From: Elstera cyanobacteriorum
GTDB taxonomy: Bacteria; Pseudomonadota; Alphaproteobacteria; Elsterales; Elsteraceae
NCBI RefSeq assembly: GCF_002251735.1
Contig: NZ_NOXS01000031.1
Coordinates: 201,476 to 265,475 of the forward strand
Direction of reading: 5' to 3'
DNA: 64,000 nt
The translations under genes and the position numbers were made by a program. Under the pieces are notes generated by a model. That model was not told the origin of the DNA. It saw only the letters and a program-made list of their open reading frames with translations, and made no database searches. This document shows, one piece after another, positions 18,790 to 27,973 of this stretch; the stretch's first letter is position 1; the number at the start of each line of letters is the position of its first letter.

Positions 18790-21317
18790 CCGATTTCGCC
18801 AGTGGGAAGGGCCGCGCCGCGCTGCTCCCCGTCGGAGCCGATAAGTTCATCATCCGGCGGGTGGAGGAGACGGCGGGCCTCGTGCTGCTGCTGCTGTCGG
18901 CGGCGCTGTTCCTCGCCTATCTCAGCTATTATCCCGCCGATCCGTCGCCGCTGAAGGCAACGGGAGGGCCGGTGCGCAATCTGCTGGGCGCTTTCGGCGC
19001 GACGGTCAGCGATGTGGGTTTACAGACGCTGGGCCTCGCCCATCTCGCCCTGATCGGTATTCTTGCCGCCTGGGGCTGGCGTTTGTTCGCCAATCACGGG
19101 CTGACGCGCCTGTGGCTGCGCGTTTCGCTGCTGCCGCCGACCCTAATCTGCGCGGCTTTGGCAGCGGGCGCCTTGCCGCATGGGATCGCCTATGGTTTGC
19201 CCGCTGGGCCGGGCGGGGTGATCGGCGAATTGGCCTTTAAGCCGATTAGCGCCTTGGGGCCGATGATCGGCGGCGCCAGCCGGTCCACCATTGGGCTGAT
19301 CGCGGCGGGCTGCACGGGTTTCCTGGCGATTTGGGCGCTGGGCTTTGGCGGGCGCGAGTGGCGCGAACTGCGGAAGCAGATGGGGCAGTTGCGTGCCCGC
19401 GCGCAAGGGCTGCCGATGCCGTCGCGCCCCAGCATCGATGTGCCGTCGCTGGCGGTGAAAATGCCGCCGATTGCCTCCGGCCTCGGGGGGCTGCTGAACC
19501 GCAAGGGCGGGGCCAAGCCGGTCAATCCGTTTATGGCGAAGACGGCGGGCGGGGAAAGCCGGGCCGAACCGCGCTTCGGACGCCCGGTCACGGCGGCGGA
19601 TGCGCCGCGCCCGTCTGCCCCCGATGCCGCAGCCGATCTCGATGCCCCGGCCTTCGTTGCCGCCGCGCGGCAGGAGACGGCGACCGCCCCGAGCGCCGCG
19701 CCGTCCGTGGTTGGCCCGAAACCGTCCCATGAAACCGTGACGCACAAGCGGGTCGTCGCGAAGGCCGAAACCAAGGCCGGGGCATTTCAGCCGACCGCTT
19801 ACCCTGGCCTGCCCGAACCCTCGGGCGAGCATAGCCTGCCGCCGGTAACCATGCTGCTGGAGCCGCCCGCCGAAACGGCGCTGCCGTCCACCGCCGCTCT
19901 TGAACAGAATGCCCGGCTGCTGGAATCGGTGCTGGAAGATTTCGGCGTGCGGGGGGAAATCGTCAATTCGCGTCCTGGCCCCGTCGTGACCATGTACGAG
20001 CTTGACCCGGCCCCCGGCACCAAATCGGCCCGCGTCATCGGCCTGTCGGAAGATATCGCCCGTTCGATGGCGGCGCTGGCCGTGCGCATCGCGACCGTAC
20101 CGGGCCGGACCGTTATGGGGATCGAAGTGCCGAACGCCCGGCGCGAGACGGTGCTTTTCCGTGACGTGCTAACCCATCCCGATTTCGCCGATCCCGCCCG
20201 CCGCCTGCCGCTGGTGCTGGGGAAGGATATCGGCGGAACCACCGTGGTGGCCGATCTTGCCAAGATGCCGCATCTGCTGATCGCCGGGACCACCGGCTCG
20301 GGCAAATCGGTTGGCATCAATGCGATGATCCTGTCGATCCTGTACCGGCTGACCCCGGAACAGTGCCGCCTGATCATGATTGATCCGAAGATGCTGGAAC
20401 TATCGGTCTATGACGGTATTCCGCATCTGCTGACGCCGGTCGTCACCAACCCCAAGAAGGCGGTCGTTGCGCTAAAATGGGCCGTGCGCGAGATGGAAAA
20501 CCGCTATCGCGCGATGGCGAAAATCGGCGTGCGCAATATCGAGAGCTATAACACCCGCTGCGCCGAACTGACCGATAGCGGCGCGTCGCGCACCCGCCGG
20601 GTGCAGGTGGGCTTCGATGAAGTGACCGGCACGCCTTTGTTTGAAGATCAGCCGCTGAACCTCGATCCGCTGCCCTACATTGTCATCGTCGTCGATGAAA
20701 TGGCCGATCTGATGCTGGTGGCGGGGAAGGAGATTGAAGCGACGATCCAACGCCTCGCCCAAATGGCGCGGGCGGCGGGCATTCATTTGATCATGGCGAC
20801 GCAGCGACCCTCGGTCGATGTTATTACCGGCACGATCAAAGCGAATTTCCCCACCCGGATCAGCTTCCAGGTGACCAGCAAGATCGATAGCCGCACCATT
20901 CTGGGCGAATCGGGGGCGGAACAACTGCTGGGGCAGGGCGATATGCTCTATATGGCGGGCGGCGGGCGGATTACCCGCGTCCACGGCCCCTTCGTTTCCG
21001 ATGCAGAAGTCGAACAAATCGCGCAATTCCTGCGCCAACAGGGCGAACCCGCCTATGTCGATGCCGTGTTGGAAGAGGATGACGAGGCAACCGCTGCCGC
21101 GGGCGGCGGCGATACCGACAGCGACGGCGATGCGCTCTATGATCAAGCGGTCGCCCTGGTCGCGCGCGAACGCAAGGCTTCGACCAGCTTTATCCAACGT
21201 CACCTGCAGATTGGCTACAACCGGGCGGCCCGGTTGGTCGAAAAGATGGAGGCGGAAGGCGTGGTCAGTGCGGCCAATCACGTGGGCAAGCGCGAAGTTT
21301 TGGTGCCAAAACGCTGA
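18786..21317 (+). CDS. ftsK: DNA translocase FtsK
   Basis: 843-residue septal motor that pumps chromosome ends and activates dimer resolution. N-terminal membrane domain with about four helices (residues 28-185), a Pro/Ala-rich linker (190-365), then the alpha/beta motor: Walker [14 protein letters not shown] and Walker [14 protein letters not shown]. The C-terminal gamma winged helix (about 775-843: [20 protein letters not shown]) reads polar KOPS sequences. Length and linker are on the shorter side compared with E. coli FtsK, as is usual outside enterobacteria. Translationally coupled to the dapC-like gene. Confidence 0.95.
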   Translation: MTDFASGKGRAALLPVGADKFIIRRVEETAGLVLLLLSAALFLAYLSYYPADPSPLKATGGPVRNLLGAFGATVSDVGLQTLGLAHLALIGILAAWGWRLFANHGLTRLWLRVSLLPPTLICAALAAGALPHGIAYGLPAGPGGVIGELAFKPISALGPMIGGASRSTIGLIAAGCTGFLAIWALGFGGREWRELRKQMGQLRARAQGLPMPSRPSIDVPSLAVKMPPIASGLGGLLNRKGGAKPVNPFMAKTAGGESRAEPRFGRPVTAADAPRPSAPDAAADLDAPAFVAAARQETATAPSAAPSVVGPKPSHETVTHKRVVAKAETKAGAFQPTAYPGLPEPSGEHSLPPVTMLLEPPAETALPSTAALEQNARLLESVLEDFGVRGEIVNSRPGPVVTMYELDPAPGTKSARVIGLSEDIARSMAALAVRIATVPGRTVMGIEVPNARRETVLFRDVLTHPDFADPARRLPLVLGKDIGGTTVVADLAKMPHLLIAGTTGSGKSVGINAMILSILYRLTPEQCRLIMIDPKMLELSVYDGIPHLLTPVVTNPKKAVVALKWAVREMENRYRAMAKIGVRNIESYNTRCAELTDSGASRTRRVQVGFDEVTGTPLFEDQPLNLDPLPYIVIVVDEMADLMLVAGKEIEATIQRLAQMARAAGIHLIMATQRPSVDVITGTIKANFPTRISFQVTSKIDSRTILGESGAEQLLGQGDMLYMAGGGRITRVHGPFVSDAEVEQIAQFLRQQGEPAYVDAVLEEDDEATAAAGGGDTDSDGDALYDQAVALVARERKASTSFIQRHLQIGYNRAARLVEKMEAEGVVSAANHVGKREVLVPKR

Positions 21318-21334
21318 TCTTGCGGATGCGAACA

Positions 21335-21359
21335 TGTAGTGAGCAACTCGCTCACTACA
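21335..21359. repeat. Perfect inverted repeat between ftsK and pyk
   Basis: TGTAGTGAGC-AACTC-GCTCACTACA, a 10-bp perfect stem with a 5-base loop, 17 bases after the ftsK stop. There is no T-tract, so it may be a weak terminator, an mRNA-protecting hairpin or an operator in the pyk upstream region. Confidence 0.55.
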
Positions 21360-21438
21360 CTCTAACAAATTGATTTCACTTGATAATTTCTGTGGTTCCT
21401 CCGACAGTGGCGGCATAATCAGCTCTGGGGAGGATAAG

Positions 21439-22857
21439 ATGCGTCGTGAAGGCTGTACCCGAATTGTCGCTACCCTGGGTCCGGCCAGTTCCAGCCCGGA
21501 AAGGATCGCCGCGCTGATTAAGGCCGGGGCGGATGTGTTCCGCCTGAACTTCAGCCACGGCAGCCACGAGGATCACGCCGCCCGCTACCATACCGTTCGC
21601 CGCGTTGCGGCAGAGGTTGGGCGCCCGATTGGTATTCTGGCCGATCTGCAAGGCCCGAAGCTGCGCATCGCGACCTTTGCCGAGGGCAAGGTGGAGCTAA
21701 CGGCGGGGCAGCGCTTTCGCCTCGATCTCGACCTCACGCCAGGCACGGCCACGCGCGTTGGCATGCCGCACCCCGAAATTTTTGCCGCTATTGCCCCAGG
21801 CCAGGATCTTTTGCTGGATGATGGCAAGGTTCGCCTGCGGATTGTCGAAAACGGCACCGACTTTGCCGAGACGGAGGTCATTACCGGCGGGCCGCTGTCG
21901 AACCGCAAGGGCGTGAATGTGCCCCATGCGATCATCGATCTGGCCGCCCTGACCGAAAAAGACCGCACCGATCTGGCCTTTGCCTTGGAATTGGGGGTGG
22001 ATTGGGTCGCCCTGTCCTTCGTGCAGCGCCCGCAGGATGTGGCGGAAGCACGCAAGCTGGTCGGGGGCCGCGCGGGGGTTCTGTCAAAGATCGAAAAACC
22101 GTCGGCCATCGATCATCTCGACGATATTATCACCCTCTCTGATGCGCTGATGGTGGCGCGTGGCGACCTTGGGGTGGAAATGCCGCCGGAAGATGTGCCG
22201 GCCTTGCAGCGTCGCATCGTCCGCGCCGCCCGCCGCGCCGGGAAACCGGTGGTCGTGGCAACCCAGATGCTCGAATCGATGATCACCGCCCCGACGCCGA
22301 CGCGCGCCGAAGCCTCGGACGTGGCGACTGCCGTTTATGACGGGGCGGATGCGGTGATGCTCTCTGCCGAGACGGCGGCGGGGCAATATCCGATCGAAGC
22401 GGTCAGCATTATGGAACGCATCATCTGCCGGACGGAGCGCGACAGCCTTTATCGGTCGCTGATGATGGCTGAAGTGCCGACCCATGACGAAACCGCGTCC
22501 GATGCCGTGGCCGCCGCGTCGGCCCAAGTGGCGGAAACCATTAAGGCCGCCGCGATTGTGACCTTCACCTCCTCGGGCCTTACAGCGCTGCGGGTGGCGC
22601 GTGAACGGCCCAGCACGCGCATTCTGGCGCTGACCGCCCGCCCGGAAACAGCGCAGCGCTTGGCGCTGGTGTGGGGGCTGCACCCCGTGGTCTGCGACGA
22701 TTGCCGCGAGTTCGACGATATGGTGGCTATTGCCTGCCGGGTCGCGCGGGAAACCGAGATGGCCCATGCGATGCAGAAGCTCGTGGTGACGGCGGGTGTT
22801 CCCTTTGGTACGCCGGGGGCTACGAATATTTTGCGTATCGTGCGGGTAGAGGGGTAA
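21439..22857 (+). CDS. pyk: Pyruvate kinase
   Basis: Converts phosphoenolpyruvate and ADP to pyruvate and ATP, the last step of glycolysis. 472 residues from ATG 21439, with GGGGAGGA 6 bases upstream; the upstream start at 21370 is rejected. Motifs: TRIVATLGPASS, VFRLNFSHGSHEDH, the active-site SKIEKP with catalytic Lys, and MVARGDLGVEMPPEDVP. The C-terminal allosteric domain (about 350-472) is present (VTFTSSGLTALRVARERPST). Followed 35 bases later by a small conserved-looking gene. Confidence 0.95.
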   Translation: MRREGCTRIVATLGPASSSPERIAALIKAGADVFRLNFSHGSHEDHAARYHTVRRVAAEVGRPIGILADLQGPKLRIATFAEGKVELTAGQRFRLDLDLTPGTATRVGMPHPEIFAAIAPGQDLLLDDGKVRLRIVENGTDFAETEVITGGPLSNRKGVNVPHAIIDLAALTEKDRTDLAFALELGVDWVALSFVQRPQDVAEARKLVGGRAGVLSKIEKPSAIDHLDDIITLSDALMVARGDLGVEMPPEDVPALQRRIVRAARRAGKPVVVATQMLESMITAPTPTRAEASDVATAVYDGADAVMLSAETAAGQYPIEAVSIMERIICRTERDSLYRSLMMAEVPTHDETASDAVAAASAQVAETIKAAAIVTFTSSGLTALRVARERPSTRILALTARPETAQRLALVWGLHPVVCDDCREFDDMVAIACRVARETEMAHAMQKLVVTAGVPFGTPGATNILRIVRVEG

Positions 22858-22892
22858 ACTGCGCGCCAGAGTTTACCGAGCGAGGTTTCATC

Positions 22893-23090
22893 ATGGCCAA
22901 ACCCCCGATGCCCGTTCCTGGCGCCGAGCGCGATCCGCTGGCCGAGGAAATCGAGATGAAACTGCGCGGGGTCGATGGCGGCGTGCGGGTTTCTCTCGTT
23001 AAGCAGATCAATAAGCTCGTCGAAAAGAACCCGGAAGTCTTCGTCAGCAATATGCGCAATTGGATGAACCAGGGGCGCCACGACGATTAA
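22893..23090 (+). CDS. Small protein of unknown function (65 residues)
   Basis: ATG 22893 with GCGAGG 7 bases upstream. A charged, helix-rich small protein, with the segment VSLVKQINKLVEKNPEVFVS predicted as an amphipathic helix, followed by NMRNWMNQ. No signal peptide or membrane helix. It is in line with pyk and ends before a strong terminator, so it is probably the last gene of the pyk transcript. The C-terminal pattern recalls the helical ends of flagellar switch/ring proteins, but this likeness is too weak to assign a function. Confidence 0.65.
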   Translation: MAKPPMPVPGAERDPLAEEIEMKLRGVDGGVRVSLVKQINKLVEKNPEVFVSNMRNWMNQGRHDD

Positions 23091-23114
23091 GGCGGGTATG
23101 ACACCGACCAATGG

Positions 23115-23146
23115 AAAAAGGGGGCCACGCAGGCCCCCTTTTGTTT
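23115..23146 (+). terminator. Terminator between the pyk transcript and argE, probably bidirectional
   Basis: AAAAAGGGGGCC-ACGCA-GGCCCCCTTTTGTTT. The 7-bp GC stem is flanked by A- and T-tracts on both sides, so it can stop transcription from both strands. It lies between the convergent pyk-side small gene and argE, touching the last bases of argE. Confidence 0.88.
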
Positions 23147-24338
23147 ATGTGGTCAAAGCCCCAGTGCGGAGCTTATCGAACAGCCGATTGAGGAAATCGG
23201 CGCAGAGGTCGAGCTGCACTGGATCGATAAACTCATCGGGCTGATGGGCCTGATCGATCGACCCGGGGCCGCAGATCACCGTATCCATGCCGTCCTGTTG
23301 GAAGAGCCCGGCTTCCGTCGCGTAAGAGACCGCAATCGCGCGGTTATGGCCGGTCAGCGTCAAGGCCAAGCGCTCCAGCGCCGAGTCGGGATCGGGGCGC
23401 AACGGCGGCACGGTGGCAAGGGCGCGGATCTCGATATCGGCGTCCGGGTGCTGGGCCTTCAGGGCGGGGCGGATGTCTTCTTCCACCTTGGCGCGGATGC
23501 GCCCAAGAATCTCCTCCGCCCGATCCCAGGGGGCAAGCCGCAGATCCCAGGCGACGCGGCAGCGGCCCGGAATGATGTTCGTAGCCGTGCCGCCGTCGAT
23601 CATCGTGACGGTGACGGAGGAGCGGGGCGGGGCGAAGTCGCTGCCGTCCTGGGCGCGGGCCTGGGCGGCGCGGTCTTCGGCTTCGATCACCTCGATCAGC
23701 TTGGCCGCTGCCGAAATGGCCGATACGCCGCGATGGGGCTGGCTGGAATGGGCGGGAATGCCGGTAATCAGCGCTTCCATCACGTAACAGCCTTTATGGC
23801 TGTTCACGACCTGCATCAGGGTCGGCTCGCCGATAATCGCCGCGCGCGGGCGGATTCCTTCCGCCAGCAAATCGACCAGCAGCGACGGCACACCCTGGCA
23901 GCCGGTTTCCTCGTCGCAGGATAGGGCGATATGCAGCGGCACCGGCAGCGGATTGGCCACTAACGCCGGAATTTGCGCCAGGGCGACGGCACAAAAGCCC
24001 TTCATATCGGACGTGCCGCGCCCATACAGCAGCCCGCCGCGTTCGGTGACCGTAAAGGGATCGCTGGTCCAGTTCTGCGCCGCGACCGGCACGACATCGG
24101 TATGGCCGGAGAGCACTAACCCGCCCCGCGTTGCTTCCCCATCGTGGGCGGCAATCGTGGCAAAGAGATTGGCCTTATGACCATCGACGGATTGAGTGAG
24201 GCGGAAGGGGACGTGCCAGCTTTCAAGATACTCCCCCACACAGCGGATCAAATCCATATTGCTGTCGGAAGATACGGACGGGAAGGCGACCAGACGGTCG
24301 AGCCATTCCCGTGCAGTCAGGCGGATACCATGCGGCAC
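23145..24338 (-). CDS. argE: Acetylornithine deacetylase (M20 family)
   Basis: Zinc-dependent M20 deacylase, predicted to release acetate from N-acetylornithine in arginine synthesis. 397 residues from GTG 24338, which has AAGGAAAA 8 bases upstream; an earlier start at 24386 would encode a Pro/Arg-rich leader. Metal and catalytic motifs: SGHTDVVPV, GRGTSDMKGF, DEETGC and the terminal GPGSIDQAHQPDEF. Its sister at 47992 (a different locus) carries the same motifs. Which one serves arginine synthesis is not known; this one lies among housekeeping genes. Confidence 0.85.
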   Translation of the reverse strand: MPHGIRLTAREWLDRLVAFPSVSSDSNMDLIRCVGEYLESWHVPFRLTQSVDGHKANLFATIAAHDGEATRGGLVLSGHTDVVPVAAQNWTSDPFTVTERGGLLYGRGTSDMKGFCAVALAQIPALVANPLPVPLHIALSCDEETGCQGVPSLLVDLLAEGIRPRAAIIGEPTLMQVVNSHKGCYVMEALITGIPAHSSQPHRGVSAISAAAKLIEVIEAEDRAAQARAQDGSDFAPPRSSVTVTMIDGGTATNIIPGRCRVAWDLRLAPWDRAEEILGRIRAKVEEDIRPALKAQHPDADIEIRALATVPPLRPDPDSALERLALTLTGHNRAIAVSYATEAGLFQQDGMDTVICGPGSIDQAHQPDEFIDPVQLDLCADFLNRLFDKLRTGALTT

Positions 24339-24389
24339 GATAATTTTCCTTGGCGGTGGCGGGCAGGGTTTCCCCCGCCCGCGCAATAT

Positions 24390-25040
24390 TTATACCGCTG
24401 AGGAGCTTAGACCCGGCTGGCTGATCAGCGCCAGAAATTCACGCCGGGTTTCGATATTGCTGCGGAAGGCGCCGAGCATACGGCTGGTCACCATCGCCAC
24501 GCCCGGCTTGTGCACACCGCGCGTCGTCATGCACTGGTGCTGCGCTTCGATAACCACAGCGACACCGAGCGGCTGCAACACCTCGTCCAGCACATTGGCG
24601 ATCTGCGCCGTCATCTTTTCCTGGATTTGCAGGCGTTTAGCGAAAACTTCCACCACCCGCGCCAGCTTGGAGATGCCGACAACGCGGTTTTTCGGCAGAT
24701 AGGCGATATGGGCCTTGCCGATGATCGGCGCCACATGATGTTCGCAGTAGGATTCGAAGCGAATATCGCGCAGCAGCACCATTTCGTCGTAGCCGTCGGT
24801 TTCTTCGAAGGTGCGTTGCAGCATATCCTTCGGATCGACCGCATAGCCGGCGAACCATTCTTCATACGCGCGAACAACGCGGGCGGGCGTATCGACCAGC
24901 CCTTCGCGGCTGGGATCATCCCCCGCCCAGCGCAGCAGCGTGCGCACGGCGGCTTCAGCCTCCTCCCGGCTAGGGCGGGGCGCCTCAGTCACCGCTTCGG
25001 AGGAAACAAGGTCAGTTTTAGGGGTAATGAATGCGTTCAC
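24390..25040 (-). CDS. folE: GTP cyclohydrolase I
   Basis: Makes dihydroneopterin triphosphate from GTP, the first step of folate synthesis. 216 residues from GTG 25040, with AAAGGA 7 bases upstream (an upstream start at 25079 adds 13 residues without a site). Active-site zinc ligands: Cys and His in YCEHHVAP, and Cys in [12 protein letters not shown]. The fold-defining [17 protein letters not shown] is intact. A type I, zinc-dependent enzyme; no Zn-independent FolE2 was seen in the window. Confidence 0.95.
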   Translation of the reverse strand: MNAFITPKTDLVSSEAVTEAPRPSREEAEAAVRTLLRWAGDDPSREGLVDTPARVVRAYEEWFAGYAVDPKDMLQRTFEETDGYDEMVLLRDIRFESYCEHHVAPIIGKAHIAYLPKNRVVGISKLARVVEVFAKRLQIQEKMTAQIANVLDEVLQPLGVAVVIEAQHQCMTTRGVHKPGVAMVTSRMLGAFRSNIETRREFLALISQPGLSSSAV

Positions 25041-25175
25041 GATCAATCCTTTCGTCCGACGCGCGGGCCGGAAACCCATCCCGTGGAGTCAGTCTGCCGA
25101 ACCTTTCAGCAGGTTGGCGCCTGCAAGCCTTTGAGACATGGCGCCCCTACCCACAAAGTCAAGCGCTGTACGGGG

Positions 25176-25568
25176 TTAATTCAGCCGAACGACCGCGTGC
25201 GGGGAATCGAGCGAGAAGGCGGGGACGGCAATTTCAAACCGTTCGCCGGTCTCGGCCTCCATCTCATAGCTGCCGACCATGATGCCCGAGGGCGTCGCCA
25301 GCGGCGTGCCACTGGTATATTCGAAAGCCTGGCCCGGCTTTAGCACCGGCTGTTCGCCAACCACGCCCGCCCCGCGCACCTCCAGCCGCCGCCCCAGCGC
25401 ATCGGTAATCTCCCAATGGCGGTTCAGAAGCTGCACGGTGCGGTCGCCGTCATTTTCAATGCGGATGTGATAGGCCCAAACAAAGCGGCCTTCCCCAGGT
25501 TCCGACTGATCTTCCAGAAACGTCGGCTGCACGGTCACGGTGATGGCACGGGTGGTGGCGCGGTACAT
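25176..25568 (-). CDS. apaG: ApaG family protein
   Basis: 130-residue single beta-sandwich (fibronectin-III-like) protein from the ATG at 25568; the upstream start at 25685 is rejected because its sequence runs into the terminator. Family features: YRATTRAITVTVQPTFLEDQ, WAYHIRIEN and the loop GAGVVGEQPVLKPG. ApaG is conserved next to apaH in many proteobacteria; its role is unclear, though it appears to affect cobalt resistance and magnesium efflux in Salmonella. Here it is beside folE instead. Confidence 0.92.
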   Translation of the reverse strand: MYRATTRAITVTVQPTFLEDQSEPGEGRFVWAYHIRIENDGDRTVQLLNRHWEITDALGRRLEVRGAGVVGEQPVLKPGQAFEYTSGTPLATPSGIMVGSYEMEAETGERFEIAVPAFSLDSPHAVVRLN

Positions 25569-25644
25569 GGTAAGGGGTTCGGTTCCTTGGCGGCCCCGTT
25601 CAGCGGGGGCGGTGATCATTCGGGCCCAGCCTAGCGCCCCCCCT

Positions 25645-25682
25645 GCAAAAACAAAAGCGCCGATCCCCGAAGGGACCGGCGC
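25645..25682 (-). terminator. Intrinsic terminator after the OmpA-type lipoprotein gene
   Basis: On the minus strand an 11-bp stem (GCGCCGGTCCC / GGGATCGGCGC, one G-U pair) with a TTCG tetraloop, then TTTTGTTTTTG. It is one of the clearest terminators in the window and stops transcription 30 bases after the OmpA-type gene. Confidence 0.93.
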
Positions 25683-25711
25683 CATATAGGCTAGGACTGA
25701 CTGGCCGCAGT

Positions 25712-26566
25712 TTAGCGGATGGTCAGTTCAACGCGACGGTTGCGGGCTTCGCGCACGCCATCCGCCGTCGGAACGGCGGGTTCGGTTTCGCCGAGCGCGG
25801 TGACCGAGGTGCGTTCGGTGGCGATGCCCTTGGCGACCAGCGCGCTGCGGACCGCATCGGCACGACGCAGCGACAGGCGGGTGTTATATTCCGGCGTCCC
25901 CGAGCGGTCGGCATGACCGACGATGGTGATGCGGGCGTTGCCCGTGGCTTTCGCCGAGGCCGAGGCTTCATCGATGATGCGCAGGGCAGCGGCATCGAGA
26001 CGCGCGCTATCCCAAGCGAAGTAGATGATGAAGTTCTTGCTGAGCGCAGCGGGCTGCGCCGGGGCCGGGGCCGGGGTGGCAACCGGGGTCACCAACTGGG
26101 CCAGGGCGTGTTCGAAGGTGCCACGGCACGACGCGATATCGGCCAACTGGAAGGCTTCTTCTTCCTGCTCAACCCAGCAATCGAAAGCCGCTTGGGCCTT
26201 CGCGGCAATCGCCGGCTTGGTGGTGCGGGCATTGGCATCCAGCGCCTGGATCAGCTTCGCGCGGGCGGTGCCGAGTTCCTGGGCCTTTTCCGGGGTCAGC
26301 GACCAATTGGTCAGCACTTCCGGCAGCACGTTTTCACCGCGCGAGGCGGCCAAGCCCTTCGCCGCGAAGGTATAGGCATCCGGCCAATCCTTCATTTCAT
26401 CGGCTTCGAAAATCGTCAGCGACCGATATTCGGTGGTGAGTGCCTTAGTGAAGGCAGTGCCCTGCGACGGCTCGGTAGTGCCGCGCAGCGCGTCGATATC
26501 CAAAGCGCCGCAGCCCGACAGAAGGGCCAGACCGGCAACAACACCGAGCAGCTTAACCGACTTCAT
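25712..26566 (-). CDS. OmpA-domain lipoprotein (peptidoglycan-binding)
   Basis: 284 residues from ATG 26566. Lipoprotein signal LALLSGCGAL, acylated Cys about residue 19. Middle region is mostly helical (residues 40-160) with a Cys pair (DCW, SCR). After an Ala/Pro hinge comes the OmpA C-terminal domain: FIIYFAWDSARLD, VGHADRSGTPEYNTRLSLRRADAV, and GVREARNRRVEL, including the Asp and Arg that grip diaminopimelate in peptidoglycan. Probably anchors the outer membrane to the wall. Not Pal itself: the helical region and lack of tol genes argue against that. Confidence 0.88.
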   Translation of the reverse strand: MKSVKLLGVVAGLALLSGCGALDIDALRGTTEPSQGTAFTKALTTEYRSLTIFEADEMKDWPDAYTFAAKGLAASRGENVLPEVLTNWSLTPEKAQELGTARAKLIQALDANARTTKPAIAAKAQAAFDCWVEQEEEAFQLADIASCRGTFEHALAQLVTPVATPAPAPAQPAALSKNFIIYFAWDSARLDAAALRIIDEASASAKATGNARITIVGHADRSGTPEYNTRLSLRRADAVRSALVAKGIATERTSVTALGETEPAVPTADGVREARNRRVELTIR

Positions 26567-26876
26567 CGCATTCTCCTTTTTTGTCTCGCCCAAGCCCGGG
26601 CGCGCCAGCGCTTGAGGGCGAGCCTCAACCTTTAAACTCATGGTGCCATTTCTAATGCGCGCGCGCCGGGGGAGCAAGCCTGAACCGACGCGAAGATGTA
26701 TCACGTGGCTCTCCACCCGATGGATTCGCCGCTTTCGTTGCGAAATTGCCGCATTGATGCGGGAAAGCCACGGGTTTTGCCTCTCGTCGGCGGTCCTGAT
26801 CCTCTCCGCCTTCCGGGCTTGCATCCCGGCGCGGGCTTGCCTATAAGACTGTCACTGACGCGCGGACATGCGCCGT
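26567..26876. other. Intergenic region with tRNA promoter, between the OmpA-type gene and tRNA-Gly
   Basis: About 310 bases without a convincing gene. It carries the upstream side of the OmpA-type lipoprotein gene, whose promoter I cannot place, and the tRNA-Gly promoter at 26819-26847. Reading frames here are shadows of the GC-rich sequence and lack ribosome sites. Confidence 0.55.
26819..26847 (+). promoter_or_regulatory. Promoter of tRNA-Gly
   Basis: TTGCAT and TATAAG separated by 17 bases, with the -10 element about 30 bases before the tRNA. Matches the housekeeping promoter consensus well. Confidence 0.65.
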
Positions 26877-26950
26877 GCGGGTGTAGCTCAATGGTAGAGC
26901 AGAAGCTTCCCAAGCTTACGACGAGGGTTCGATTCCCTTCACCCGCTCCA
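26877..26950 (+). tRNA. tRNA-Gly (anticodon CCC), CCA encoded
   Basis: The cloverleaf is readable: acceptor GCGGGTG pairs with CACCCGC before the encoded TCCA end, D-arm GCTC...GAGC, anticodon loop TTCCCAA (anticodon CCC, reads GGG), and T-arm with GGTTCGATTCC. Length 74 with CCA. It is the only tRNA in the window; no integrase or duplicated tRNA end lies nearby. Confidence 0.95.
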
Positions 26951-26992
26951 AAATCTTCAACTCGATACGATCTTTCGTCGGCTCTGTGCTGA

Positions 26993-27973
26993 TCACAGGG
27001 GTGCGAGCCGATACTCCGTCCGCTGCGTGTAGTTGTCCCCGGGTGCCAAACGGGCGGAGGGGAAATGCGGCTGGTTCGGGCTATCGGGGAAGAACTGCGG
27101 CTCGAGCGCCAAGCCCGCGTAAGCGCCGTGCGGCGTTGGCAGACCGTGGCCATCATAGACCTGAAGCCCTGCCGCATCGGTCCAAATCGCGCAGGATAGC
27201 CGCTCATCCGGGCCGATCAGCCGGGCGATGGGGCCGAAGTGCCCGGCGGGTTTGCGCAGCACGAAATTGATATCGTAAGGATGATCCGGCGCCTGCCGGA
27301 TTCGGCGCAGCGTGCGGAAATCGAAGGGTGTTTCGGCCACCCGGCGGATTTCCCCCGTCGGGATCAGGTCGGTATCGACGGGGGTGTAGAAATCGGCGGC
27401 GATTTCTAAGCGATGGTCGCGGCTGTCGCTGCCCGGTTGCAGCGTGAAATAGGAATGATGGGCGAGGTTCATCACCGTTACGGCATCGCTGACGGCCTGA
27501 TACTCGACGCGCAAGGTCGCCGGGGCGTCCAGCGTGTAGCGGCACTGCAAGCGCGCCGTGCCCGGGAACCCGTTATCCCCTGCTGGCGAGAGCAGTTCCA
27601 GCGTCACTGAGTTGTCTGAAACCGCGACGACGGACCAGTTTTTCCGCGAAACGCCGCTGGTGCCGCCGTGCAGATGCTGGCGGCCTTTTTCGTTGCAATC
27701 GACCTCGTAGCGCTGCCCATCCAGCTCAAAGCGCCCTTGTGCGATGCGGTTGGCATAACGCCCGGCGGTTACGCCAAGATAGGCGGGATTGCTGAGGTAG
27801 CCGAGTGGATCGGCGTGTTTCAACACCAAGGGCCGCGGCCCCTCCGGCAGGGTCAGCACCAGATCCCACACGGTGGCGCCAAGGGTTAGGATTTCGGCAC
27901 GCAACGCGCCCTGAACCAGGGTAACGACTTCGACCGTCTGATCGTCCAAGACCGCAAGACTACGCCGCATCAT
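26993..27973 (-). CDS. galM: Aldose 1-epimerase (galactose mutarotase)
   Basis: Interconverts alpha and beta anomers of galactose or another aldose. 326 residues from ATG 27973 (ATGATG, overlapping the yjfF stop by 4 bases); upstream extension to 28069 is rejected. Motifs: NRIAQGRFELDGQRY, the catalytic His region HLHGG and VMNLAHHSYF, and the catalytic Glu in LALEPQFFPDSPNQP. As the last gene of the ytfQRT-yjfF operon, it fits a galactofuranose or galactose-type substrate entering the cell. Confidence 0.93.
   Translation of the reverse strand: MMRRSLAVLDDQTVEVVTLVQGALRAEILTLGATVWDLVLTLPEGPRPLVLKHADPLGYLSNPAYLGVTAGRYANRIAQGRFELDGQRYEVDCNEKGRQHLHGGTSGVSRKNWSVVAVSDNSVTLELLSPAGDNGFPGTARLQCRYTLDAPATLRVEYQAVSDAVTVMNLAHHSYFTLQPGSDSRDHRLEIAADFYTPVDTDLIPTGEIRRVAETPFDFRTLRRIRQAPDHPYDINFVLRKPAGHFGPIARLIGPDERLSCAIWTDAAGLQVYDGHGLPTPHGAYAGLALEPQFFPDSPNQPHFPSARLAPGDNYTQRTEYRLAPL

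Noticed and set aside
26877-26950. tRNA-Gly as a possible integration site of a mobile element
   Set aside because: No integrase, transposase or repeated tRNA 3' end nearby, and flanking genes are ordinary chromosomal ones.
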